DNA of 9,855 nucleotides from DASTQL01 sp035761805 (GTDB lineage: Bacteria > Actinomycetota > Actinomycetes > Jiangellales > Jiangellaceae), in NCBI GenBank assembly GCA_035761805.1, contig DASTQL010000053.1:1-9855 (forward strand), read 5' to 3'. Position numbers and translations under genes: made by a program. The stretch's first letter is position 1; every line of letters starts with the position of its first letter. The notes beneath the pieces are model-generated. The model searched no databases. It worked only from the letters and a program-made list of their open reading frames with translations, and was not told the DNA's origin. Shown here piece after piece: positions 1 through 5,956 of the stretch.

Positions 1-2
1 AC

Positions 3-293
3 CTGGGCGGCGGGGTCAGCGCGCACATCAAGCTCATCGGCAAGCGCCTCTTCGACTGGATCGAGGGCGGCAAGCAGGTCTACACCGACACCAGCTGGGC
101 CACGGGGTTCGCGCCCCGCTGGCTGTGCCGCGAGATCGAGCGGCGCGGCATCGGACAGGATCGGCTCGTCTATGCGAGCGACGAGCCCTGGGGAGACCAC
201 GTCGGCGAGCTGGCCCGGCTACGGGCCGCGGCCGGCGACGGCGAGCTCGGTCGTCTCGTGCTGCGTGACAACTTCGCGGCGCTGTACGCCTGA
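3..293 (+). CDS. Amidohydrolase family protein, C-terminal part (5' end outside window)
   Basis: The window opens inside this gene; 96 residues and a TGA stop are visible. The segment YTDTSWATGFAPRWL (about residues 27-41 of the visible part) followed by RLVYASDEPWGD (54-65) is the usual end of a metal-dependent amidohydrolase of the amidohydrolase_2 type. A beta strand ends in the Ser-Asp pair whose Asp normally serves as metal ligand and catalytic base, and the protein closes with the family-typical RDNFAALY helix. These enzymes are cytosolic TIM-barrel hydrolases or decarboxylases acting on C-N, C-O or C-C bonds. The substrate cannot be told because the N-terminal HxH motif and the pocket lie outside the window. 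The next gene is convergent and its stop codon is only 20 bases away. The family is fairly secure; the specific activity is unknown. Confidence 0.8.
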   Translation: MGGGVSAHIKLIGKRLFDWIEGGKQVYTDTSWATGFAPRWLCREIERRGIGQDRLVYASDEPWGDHVGELARLRAAAGDGELGRLVLRDNFAALYA

Positions 294-312
294 GCTGCAC
301 AGGCCCCCCTGG

Positions 313-645
313 TCACGACCCGCACGCCACCGGCGCCACCGGGGCAGCGACCTCCACCTCCGACGCAGGTGGATCCGGGGAGCCGTCGCCACCGGTGAAC
401 ATCCCGCCCAGGACCACGGCCGCGAGGGCGACCGCGGCGGCAATGGCGGCGCCGGCCGCCAGCAGCGGCGCGAGGATCGCCAGGACGGTCCCCACCAGGA
501 CGGCCAGGACTCGGATCAGCGCGAACACCAACACGACGGCCAGGACGGCCATCAGCAGACCGTTGCCACCGGCACCGTCCCCCTGCGGGAGCGACGCGGC
601 GAGAAGGTCGTTCTCGGTCAGATGTGCGAGGGCTAGACTGGCCAT
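313..645 (-). CDS. Small two-helix membrane protein of unknown function (110 aa)
   Basis: The 110-residue product starts MASLALAHLTENDLLAAS. A Gly/Asp-rich linker (20-28) is followed by an almost unbroken hydrophobic stretch from about residue 29 to 82. This is best read as two transmembrane helices (about 29-50 and 54-82) joined by a short turn. A Pro/acidic tail follows, ending in ACGS with a single Cys near the C terminus. The ATG start is supported by a GGAGGA ribosome binding site on the minus strand about 8 bases upstream. That site lies partly inside a small hairpin, and a second hairpin is further upstream in the leader. The gene converges on the amidohydrolase and diverges from the XRE regulator. 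I do not recognise the family. The number of helices, and the possibility that it is only weakly expressed, are open; the reading frame itself is well supported by codon bias and the ribosome binding site. Confidence 0.72.
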   Translation of the reverse strand: MASLALAHLTENDLLAASLPQGDGAGGNGLLMAVLAVVLVFALIRVLAVLVGTVLAILAPLLAAGAAIAAAVALAAVVLGGMFTGGDGSPDPPASEVEVAAPVAPVACGS

Positions 646-661
646 GACGGAAGTCCTCCGT
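646..661 (-). promoter_or_regulatory. Ribosome binding site inside a short hairpin, leader of the 110-aa membrane protein
   Basis: Read on the minus strand, the bases just before the ATG are ACGGAGGACTTCCGTC. ACGGA and TCCGT form a 5-bp perfect inverted repeat (plus-strand 647-651 and 657-661) with a 5-base loop, and the GGAGGA ribosome binding site spans the stem and loop. If the hairpin forms in the mRNA it would partly mask initiation. The repeat is directly visible; the regulatory effect is inference. Confidence 0.4.
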
Positions 662-677
662 TCGGCCTGGCGCTGCG

Positions 678-695
678 GACGGACCTGCGTCCGTC
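678..695 (-). promoter_or_regulatory. Perfect inverted repeat in the leader of the 110-aa membrane protein
   Basis: GACGGAC (678-684) and GTCCGTC (689-695) are a perfect 7-bp inverted repeat around the 4-base spacer CTGC. It lies 33 bases upstream of the minus-strand start at 645. It could be an RNA hairpin in the leader or a protein operator. Its core ACGGA/TCCGT is the same as that of the hairpin at the start codon, so the two could pair alternatively. No U-tract follows, so it is not a standard intrinsic terminator. Confidence 0.4.
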
Positions 696-990
696 GTGGG
701 AAGTTGCAGGCGCCCCGGGTTCCGCTGCCAACGTTGTCCGGGGCGCTTGGCTGTCAGGGCCGAGGAGCCCGTCGGGCCCGGCCGTTCGCGCGGTTGCGCG
801 CCGTGCGGCGCTTGCGTGGTCTCCCCGCCCACCCCCTCCACTGGATTCCACTCTCAGTGCGGTAAAGTTTTGTGGAGCCGATGGCTGGAATGTACTCGCG
901 TGTTGGCTGGACATCAAGACTGAATGCGGTAGCGTATGCACTGGTTCAGATCATGGGCTGTACCATTGGTCCGGTACTGTTCGGCGTGTC

Positions 991-1010
991 ACTGAAGTCC
1001 ACTGAAGTCG
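991..1010 (+). repeat. Tandem direct repeat ACTGAAGTC x2, candidate operator of the XRE gene
   Basis: ACTGAAGTCC at 991-1000 is followed directly by ACTGAAGTCG at 1001-1010. The repeats are nine of ten bases identical and exactly 10 bp, one helical turn, apart. Each contains the small palindrome ACTNNAGT. They sit 24 bases upstream of the regulator's start codon and just before its GGAGGT ribosome binding site. A further ACTGAA lies at 919-924, and its reverse TTCAG at 945-949. This placement fits an autoregulatory operator, but binding is inferred from position and repetition only. Confidence 0.45.
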
Positions 1011-1017
1011 CCACACC

Positions 1018-1023
1018 GGAGGT
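1018..1023 (+). promoter_or_regulatory. Ribosome binding site GGAGGT fixing the XRE gene start
   Basis: GGAGGT ends 10 bases before the ATG at 1034. It is the only strong Shine-Dalgarno sequence near any in-frame start, and it decides the start against the upstream GTG at 872. Confidence 0.75.
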
Positions 1024-1033
1024 GGCGGGACCC

Positions 1034-2101
1034 ATGTCCTTCGATCACACGTCCGTTCCGGCTCTCGCTCGTCGCCTCCACACGCTTCGCGTCCGGCAGT
1101 GGCCTCGGCAGCGCGTCACGCAGCGGGTCCTGGCCGACGCGCTGGGTGGGCTGTCCACCTCCACGATCTCGTCGTACGAGAGCGGGTCGATCGTGCCGCC
1201 GGACGAGCGTCTCTACGACTACGCGACCTTCTTCGCGACCCCTCGGTCCTTCACCGAAGGTGGCCCGGGGCTGCTGCCGGACGACCGGCTCGGCGAGGCG
1301 GAGCGGGTCCGACGCAAGGAGCTCTACGAGGAGCTGCTCTCGCTCCGTGCCACCGGCGGGTCGGAGGAGCAGCCGGGGTCCTCGGCATCCGCGCGGCAGA
1401 CCTGGCAGTTCGGCGACCGAGCACCCGTGCGTCTCATCTGCGGCGACCTGCCGGAGGAGGACCGGAGCCGGATCGCCGACCCGGCGTCGCTGAACTTCAC
1501 CGAGCTGCTGTCCTACGTCGACCTGGACGCCATGGTCGAGCTCTTCGGGCACCTGCGCATGGCCAACCCGGGTAGCGACGTCCGCTTCCGCCGCTCCGGG
1601 CACCTCAAGACGCTCGTCGCCGAGGACATCTCCGGCCACCTCGTCCTGCTCGGGGGGGTCGGGTGGAACCAGGCGACCCAGTGGGTGACCCTCCGCGAGG
1701 ACCTCCCCGTCTCCCAGGTTCCCGATCCGGCGGTCGAGGACGGCCTGGTCTTCGAGGTGGCCCAGAGCGAGGGCGCGAAGCGCTTCCTCCCCGTCGTCTC
1801 GCAGCGCCTCGGCCTGGTGGAGGACGTGGGACTGCTCTATCGCATGCCGAACCCGCACAACACGGCGTACACCCTCACCATCGTCAGCGGTGTCTTCTCG
1901 AGGGGTGTCCTCGGCGCCGTCCGCTGCCTGACGGACGCGCGGTTGCGCGAACGCAACGAGGCCTACCTCCGGGACCGATTCGGCGACGCCCCGGAGTTCG
2001 GGGTCCTCGTGCGCGTCCCGGTCCTCGGCGGCAGCGCGGTGACACCGGACCTCACCAACCCCGCGATCCGCCTGGCCGAGTGGCCTGCCCGGCCCGCGTG
2101 A
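1034..2101 (+). CDS. XRE-type helix-turn-helix protein fused to a large C-terminal sensor-like domain (355 aa)
   Basis: The N-terminal 70 residues form an XRE/Cro-like DNA-binding domain. VTQRVLADALGG (28-39) and STSTISSYESG (41-51) give the two helices and the typical S-Y-E-x-G turn. A charged, probably helical linker (about 86-125) follows. The remaining 230 residues are a separate domain with conserved-looking blocks: SYVDLDAMVELFGHLR (160-175), HLVLLGGVGWN (202-212), EDVGLLYRMPNPHN (263-276) and LTIVSGVFSRGVLGAVRCLTD (281-301). The order, a hydrophobic strand, a Gly-Gly loop with Asn, then a G-L-hydrophobic-R-x-P-N-P block and a final strand with a Gly-rich turn, suggests a Rossmann-like ligand or nucleotide sensor. 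I infer this from pattern and cannot name a Pfam family. It is probably a cytosolic one-component regulator acting on its own operator boxes. The start is set by GGAGGT. There is no adjacent operon partner; the next gene has its own apparent start signal. Confidence 0.8.
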   Translation: MSFDHTSVPALARRLHTLRVRQWPRQRVTQRVLADALGGLSTSTISSYESGSIVPPDERLYDYATFFATPRSFTEGGPGLLPDDRLGEAERVRRKELYEELLSLRATGGSEEQPGSSASARQTWQFGDRAPVRLICGDLPEEDRSRIADPASLNFTELLSYVDLDAMVELFGHLRMANPGSDVRFRRSGHLKTLVAEDISGHLVLLGGVGWNQATQWVTLREDLPVSQVPDPAVEDGLVFEVAQSEGAKRFLPVVSQRLGLVEDVGLLYRMPNPHNTAYTLTIVSGVFSRGVLGAVRCLTDARLRERNEAYLRDRFGDAPEFGVLVRVPVLGGSAVTPDLTNPAIRLAEWPARPA

Positions 2102-2162
2102 AGGCGTGACCCGCCAGGCCTCACCTCGACCGGGCAGGAGCAGCGGTCCGGGCGCTGCGGCG

Positions 2163-2168
2163 TATCGT
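2163..2168 (+). promoter_or_regulatory. -10-like hexamer TATCGT placed for leaderless transcription of the next gene
   Basis: TATCGT (TANNNT type) ends 7 bases before the ATG at 2176, and there is no Shine-Dalgarno sequence in between. This spacing puts the transcription start on or next to the ATG, as in leaderless actinobacterial mRNAs. No good -35 hexamer is visible. The assignment is an inference. Confidence 0.45.
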
Positions 2169-2175
2169 CGCCACG

Positions 2176-3714
2176 ATGACGGACCGCTCCGGGCGCCATG
2201 TCGTGGCTCTGGCAACGGTCGCGTTCGGTCTCGTCCTCACCCTGCACGCCCTGCTGGCGCCGGGATTCCGCGCGTCCGACGAGCCGCAGCACCTGTCCAC
2301 GGCGTTGCGCCTGCTGCACGGCGGCGGCTACCCCGCTCCGGGTGCTGCCGTCGTCGACGACGCGGTCGCCGCCTCGTACCCGTTCGTCGGCTTCCCGGGT
2401 CTGCGTGAGCTGCACGCCGAGCAGCCACTCGACCGCCGTCCCGCGGACCTGGCGGACCCGACACTGCGCGAGCTGCGCGCGCCCGAGCTGCCCCGACAGC
2501 CACCGCAGCTCGACCAGATGACCCAGCACCCCCCCGGCTACTACGTCGCCCTCGCGGGAGCCACTGCTGCGCTCGGGCTCGAGGACGAGCCGCCTGCCAG
2601 CGCCCTGCTCGTGCTGAGGCTGCTGTCCGCGGCTCCCCTGCTGCTCCTGCCGTGGCTGTGCTGGGCGGTGGCCCGACACCTGGGCCTGTCGACGGCTGTC
2701 GCGGCCGCCGCGGCGTGGGTGCCGCTCGCGTGGCCCCAGATCGCCGTCACCGGCGCCACGCTGAACAACGGCACGCCGCTGGTGGTGTGTGGCGGGCTGC
2801 TCGCCTGGCTGCTGCTGCCCGTCGTGCGGGGGGCTACGGGGGTCGGACGGGCGGCGGCCGTCGGTGCCGTGCTCACCGTCGGGCTGCTGACGAAGGGCTT
2901 CGCGCTGGCATTCGTCGGCTCGGCGGGCGTCGCGTACGTGGCCGCCGCGCGGGTGGCGGGTGCCCGTGCTGCCGTGCGGGCCGGGGCCGTCGTGACGGCC
3001 GTCGCGGCGGGAGGGCTCGCGTGGTGGGTCGCGAACGTCGTGCGCTTCGGCGCCGTGCAGCCGAGGGGCGACGACCTCGTCGCTTGGACGAGCGGCCGCG
3101 AGCTGGACCTGCCGACGTGGGCGTGGCGCGTCGTCCGGGCGCTCTCCTGGTCCTGGTGGTCGATCCACGGCTGGCTGGAGGATCCGCTGCCGAGGCCCGG
3201 CTGGGTGGCTGTGAGCGTCACCGCACTCGTCCTGGTCGCCGCGGGCACCTGGTCCCTGCGCAGCCGGCCGGCCGCGCTCCTCGTCCTGCACTCGTTGTGG
3301 CTGCTCCCGCTCGCGATGGTCGTCTACGGAGCGTTCGACGCCTGGCTGGAGATCGCCCGGCTGCGCGGTGTGCAGGGGCGCTACCTGCAGACCGGCGCCG
3401 TGACGGCGTGCGTGCTCGTGGCGGCCGGACTCGCGTCGCACCCGGTGTCGCGGCGCGCACTGCCCGTCGTACCGCTCGTGGCGACGCTCGTGGCCCTCGG
3501 TGGCGCGTGGCGCGCCCTCGACTGGTTCTGGGTGCGGCCGGACCCTGGCCTTCCCGAGTCGTGGTGGCCGGTGCCACCCGGGATCGTCACCGCCCTTGCC
3601 GTCGCCCTGCTCGTCGTCGGGGCCGTGGCGCAGGTGCTCGCATGGACGGCCCGCCCCAGATTGACCACGTTCACCACCCCCGTGGGGCCATCACCGGGCG
3701 TCCACGCCTCGTGA
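2176..3714 (+). CDS. Multi-pass membrane protein, DUF2142 / GT-C glycosyltransferase-like (512 aa)
   Basis: After a first transmembrane helix (about 8-30) comes ASDEPQHL (33-40), and after a polar, extracytoplasmic-looking loop comes QHPPGYYVALAG (117-128). A D-E pair in the first loop and an H-P-P-x-Y-Y block before the second membrane helix are the signature of GT-C-fold, GT39/ArnT-like or DUF2142 membrane proteins. These usually move sugars from polyprenyl-phosphate donors onto cell-envelope acceptors. TLNNGTPLVV (195-204) and GLLTKGFAL (236-244) match the later conserved segments. About ten hydrophobic helices can be counted, and 512 residues is normal for the family. The start is the ATG at 2176, with no ribosome binding site but a TATCGT hexamer 7 bases upstream. 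The gene stands alone, without glycan-biosynthesis neighbours, so its acceptor is unknown. The family level is fairly sure; enzymatic activity is inferred. Confidence 0.75.
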   Translation: MTDRSGRHVVALATVAFGLVLTLHALLAPGFRASDEPQHLSTALRLLHGGGYPAPGAAVVDDAVAASYPFVGFPGLRELHAEQPLDRRPADLADPTLRELRAPELPRQPPQLDQMTQHPPGYYVALAGATAALGLEDEPPASALLVLRLLSAAPLLLLPWLCWAVARHLGLSTAVAAAAAWVPLAWPQIAVTGATLNNGTPLVVCGGLLAWLLLPVVRGATGVGRAAAVGAVLTVGLLTKGFALAFVGSAGVAYVAAARVAGARAAVRAGAVVTAVAAGGLAWWVANVVRFGAVQPRGDDLVAWTSGRELDLPTWAWRVVRALSWSWWSIHGWLEDPLPRPGWVAVSVTALVLVAAGTWSLRSRPAALLVLHSLWLLPLAMVVYGAFDAWLEIARLRGVQGRYLQTGAVTACVLVAAGLASHPVSRRALPVVPLVATLVALGGAWRALDWFWVRPDPGLPESWWPVPPGIVTALAVALLVVGAVAQVLAWTARPRLTTFTTPVGPSPGVHAS

Positions 3715-3828
3715 AGACCCGAGCAGCCTGGTGGTGGGCCGCGGGCTGAGCGGTCGTGTGGACCTTCGCCCCAGGTGCGCCACCGCCCTTGGGAGCACAG
3801 TGGAACCGTCGACGAAAGGTGGCTGACC

Positions 3829-4011
3829 ATGGCCAACAGCAACGCAGGAGCCGCAGGCGGAGGCGCGATCTACGGCCTCGGCATCTTCGGTGCCCTGGTG
3901 TACTTCTGGCAGCAGGCGGACTCCTTCTGGGAGTACCTGCTCGCCCTCCTCCAGGGTCTGTTCTGGCCCGCGTTCATGGTGTACGAGGTCTTCGCCGCAC
4001 TGGCGTCCTGA
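3829..4011 (+). CDS. Small conserved-looking membrane protein (60 aa)
   Basis: The 60-residue product starts MANSNAGAAGGGAIYGLG. A first hydrophobic segment (about 14-26, GLGIFGALVYFW) is followed by QQADSFWEY and a second hydrophobic segment (about 36-58) rich in aromatic residues. This suggests a tiny two-helix inner-membrane protein with a Gly/Ala-rich N terminus. The frame stays open upstream to an ATG at 3775, but I chose 3829 because GAAAGGT lies 8 bases before it. Similar short proteins with a Gly-rich N terminus and a Y-F-W-Q-Q-A-D motif are, as far as I recall, common and uncharacterised in actinobacteria; this is from memory, not a search. Only 57 bases separate it from the Ddn-like gene on the same strand, so the two may share a transcript. 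The function is unknown. Confidence 0.72.
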   Translation: MANSNAGAAGGGAIYGLGIFGALVYFWQQADSFWEYLLALLQGLFWPAFMVYEVFAALAS

Positions 4012-4068
4012 CCCGACCGGATCGCGACGTTCGGAACGGTCCTCCGTCGACCCACAGGAGATGGTGAG

Positions 4069-4527
4069 ATGGCAAGCACGCCGCGGGTCCCCCCGCGCTG
4101 GTTCGTGCGCGGGGCGTGGAAGGTGCACCGAGCCCTCTACCGCGTCACCCGCGGCCGCCTCGGACTGTGGCGACCGAAGCCGGGTGGATGGGGTACGGCC
4201 CGGCTCACGACCGTCGGTCGCCGCACCGGGCGGCAGCGCGGCGTTCTCGTGGGCTACATCGAGGACGGGCCGAACCTCGTCACGATGGCGATGAACGGCT
4301 GGGCCGACGGGGAGCCCGCCTGGTGGCTGAACCTGCAGGCAAGCCCGGACGCCACCGTCGACACCGTCGACGGCCCTCGCGCCGTCAGGGCCCGGGCCGC
4401 CGAGGGTGAGGAGCGCGCCCGGTTGTGGGCGCGCTGGACGGAGGTCAACCGCGAGCTGGACGGTTACGCGGCTCTCCGGTCGGGTGAGACGGCCGTGGTC
4501 GTCCTCGAGCCGAGACAGACCGGCTGA
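4069..4527 (+). CDS. Ddn-like nitroreductase family protein (DUF385, deazaflavin/F420-type; 152 aa)
   Basis: The protein belongs to the split beta-barrel family of Ddn, the F420H2-dependent nitroreductases and quinone reductases of actinobacteria (nitroreductase/DUF385). The diagnostic blocks are GRRTGRQRGVLVGY (50-63), which corresponds to the G-R-x-S/T-G-x-x-R motif that holds the cofactor phosphate, PAWWLNLQASPDATV (83-97), matching the W-x-x-N-L-x-A-N-P block, and the C-terminal VVVLEP (143-148). The length of 152 residues is normal. Members typically reduce quinones or other electrophilic substrates with F420H2, often at the membrane through a basic, amphipathic N terminus like the one seen here (PRWFVRGAWKVHRALYRV). 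The usual Asn in the N-P pair is Ser here. An AGGAG ribosome binding site 8 bases upstream supports the ATG. It is probably co-transcribed with the preceding 60-residue protein and convergent with the LtrA gene. The substrate is unknown. Confidence 0.85.
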   Translation: MASTPRVPPRWFVRGAWKVHRALYRVTRGRLGLWRPKPGGWGTARLTTVGRRTGRQRGVLVGYIEDGPNLVTMAMNGWADGEPAWWLNLQASPDATVDTVDGPRAVRARAAEGEERARLWARWTEVNRELDGYAALRSGETAVVVLEPRQTG

Positions 4528-4592
4528 TCGTCCGAGCGCGATTGCCTCGCCCACTCCGTACCGGGGCAGATCACCAACGGCGGAGTTCAGGC

Positions 4593-5777
4593 CTACGACT
4601 CGACCGGATGTCCCAGGCGCAGGTGGTGACGTGCCTCACCGTAGCTCCGGGTCTCCAGAGCGATCATCAGCCAGAGGAGCAGGACCACACCCGTCAGCGC
4701 GGCCAGCGACGGGACCTCGCCGACGAACGGGACGAGGGCGAGCAGGACGAGCGCGATCACGAACCGGTGAAGGTTCAGGGACCGTGCGTTGCGCAGGCGG
4801 AGGGCGACGTGCGCCAGGAGGTAGATCGCCGCCCCACCGAGCAAGGCGAAGGCCTGCACCGTGTCCAGGGGTTCGTCGGCGTGCGCAACGGTGCTCTCGA
4901 GCCCGTACGCCACGAGGACGATCCCAGCGACCATCGGGAGGTGGAGGTAGGAGTAGGAATCGCGCGCCAGCGCGTTCCGGTCGCGACCCGGGGCCGCCTG
5001 GGTGAGCCGCCGTTCCGTGATGAGGGCGACGACGTCGAAGTAGATCCACCAGAGCGCCGATGCCAAGGCGACGCCCAGGATCACCGCAACGACGACTGGC
5101 GCGTCCAGGCCGAGCTCGGCCCCGATACCGAGCACGACGATCGACTCACCGAGCGCGAGGATGATGACCAGGCCGTGCCGTTCCGCGAAGTGAGCCGGCA
5201 CGAGTCGCCACCCCGCGACGCCGAACAGTGCCGGGCCACCGAGGTCGATGGCCACGGCGAGCGCCCACACGGCTCCCTGGGCGATGCCGTCGAGGAACGA
5301 GGCCGTGGTCAGCAATCCGATGCCGATGACCGAGCTCACCGCCAGGCTCGTGACGGACTGTCGCAGGTTGGGGTCGTCTCGGCTCGCGAGCACGAACAGC
5401 AGCAGGTGGGCGAAGCGCACCACGCCGTAGGCGATCGCGAACATCAGCCCGAGATCCCCGAACGCCTCGGGCACGGCCAGTCCGACGATGACCAAGGCGG
5501 CCATCGCACCGAACATCGCGAACCGCACTGCACCCTCGTCGGGGTCGAGGACGCTGGTGAGCCACGCGTAGCCCGCCCACGACCACCAGAGCACGGCGAG
5601 CACGAGCATGCCTTGAGCGATGCCCGGCCAGCTGTGCTGCTCGACCATGAGCGCCGTGCACTGCGTGAACGCGAGCACGAAGACGAGGTCGAAGAAGAGC
5701 TCGAGGAACTTGACCTTCCCGCCCTCGCGCAGTGCCATGCCGGGTCTTCGCCTGCTCGGGTCACTGGGCGTCGTCAT
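4593..5777 (-). CDS. LtrA-family (low temperature requirement A) membrane protein (394 aa)
   Basis: This is a multi-pass membrane protein of the LtrA family, named for a Listeria gene needed for growth in the cold; the biochemical role is not established. Three hallmark blocks are present: FLELFFDLVFVLAFTQ (24-39), HFAERHGLVIILALGESIVVLG (196-217, split here as HFAERHGLVII and LALGESIVVLG) and YSYLHLPMVAGIVL (275-288). About ten to eleven hydrophobic helices can be counted. The frame is open for 30 more codons upstream, but that part is Arg/Gly-rich and unlike the family. The ATG at 5777 has GGAGGG about 11 bases upstream, slightly far but the best choice, and gives the usual length of about 390. 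A Met 13 codons further in (MALREGG) is an alternative start. The gene converges with the Ddn-like gene, with 65 bases between the stops and no clear terminator. It looks monocistronic. Confidence 0.88.
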   Translation of the reverse strand: MTTPSDPSRRRPGMALREGGKVKFLELFFDLVFVLAFTQCTALMVEQHSWPGIAQGMLVLAVLWWSWAGYAWLTSVLDPDEGAVRFAMFGAMAALVIVGLAVPEAFGDLGLMFAIAYGVVRFAHLLLFVLASRDDPNLRQSVTSLAVSSVIGIGLLTTASFLDGIAQGAVWALAVAIDLGGPALFGVAGWRLVPAHFAERHGLVIILALGESIVVLGIGAELGLDAPVVVAVILGVALASALWWIYFDVVALITERRLTQAAPGRDRNALARDSYSYLHLPMVAGIVLVAYGLESTVAHADEPLDTVQAFALLGGAAIYLLAHVALRLRNARSLNLHRFVIALVLLALVPFVGEVPSLAALTGVVLLLWLMIALETRSYGEARHHLRLGHPVES

Positions 5778-5956
5778 GCCACACCGTTCCCTCCGACCTC
5801 CGCGTACGGGCCGAGGCGCGCCGTCGGCAGCGTAGCGGGCGCGGAACTCGACGCACCCGCCCCGCACGCAGTCGTGTAGGCGGCGGCGTTCTGGCTCTCA
5901 GCAGCCGTCTCCGCCTGGATGCACCGGCCGGCGTGACGTGCCGGGCGCCGTGGACG

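Larger units (their letters stand above)
646..1033. other. Gene-free divergent control region (388 bp) with a GC dip
   Basis: This stretch separates the divergent starts at 645 (minus) and 1034 (plus). The left part (646-860) is GC-rich and holds the two inverted repeats described separately and the palindrome CAACGTTG at 729-736. On the minus strand a weak promoter-like pair TTGGCA, 17 bases, TGCAAC can be drawn near 703-735, but its -10 element is poor. The right part falls to about 53% GC over 881-1010 by my count, well below its surroundings, and contains ACTGAA boxes at 919, 991 and 1001. An open frame from a GTG at 872 continues into the regulator gene. I judge this upstream part untranslated because a strong ribosome binding site precedes the ATG at 1034. 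Confidence 0.6.

Noticed and set aside
872..1033. Upstream GTG start adding 54 residues to the XRE protein
   Set aside because: The segment has lower GC and no actinobacterial third-position bias, contains the repeat operators, and has no ribosome binding site; GGAGGT precedes ATG 1034.
989..2215. Long minus-strand open frame opposite the XRE gene
   Set aside because: It is a GC-driven shadow: the composition is Arg/Gly/Ala/His-rich without motifs, while the plus strand encodes a clear helix-turn-helix domain with a good ribosome binding site.
1963..3441. Long minus-strand open frame opposite the DUF2142-like gene
   Set aside because: The composition is dominated by Arg, Gln, His and Gly, and it crosses two plus-strand genes. 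No domain is visible.
4528..4592. Bidirectional terminator between the convergent Ddn-like and LtrA genes
   Set aside because: Only TGCC...GGCA-type weak pairing is visible, with no stable stem and no T-tract.
4542..5879. 445-codon plus-strand open frame opposite the LtrA gene
   Set aside because: Its sequence is an Asp/Glu/Arg/His-rich mirror of the LtrA codons. The minus strand has three LtrA hallmark motifs.
5878..5918. AGGCGG/CCGCCT inverted repeat as terminator or operator
   Set aside because: The stem is 6 bp with a loop near 29 bases and a mismatched interior, which is expected by chance at this GC content.
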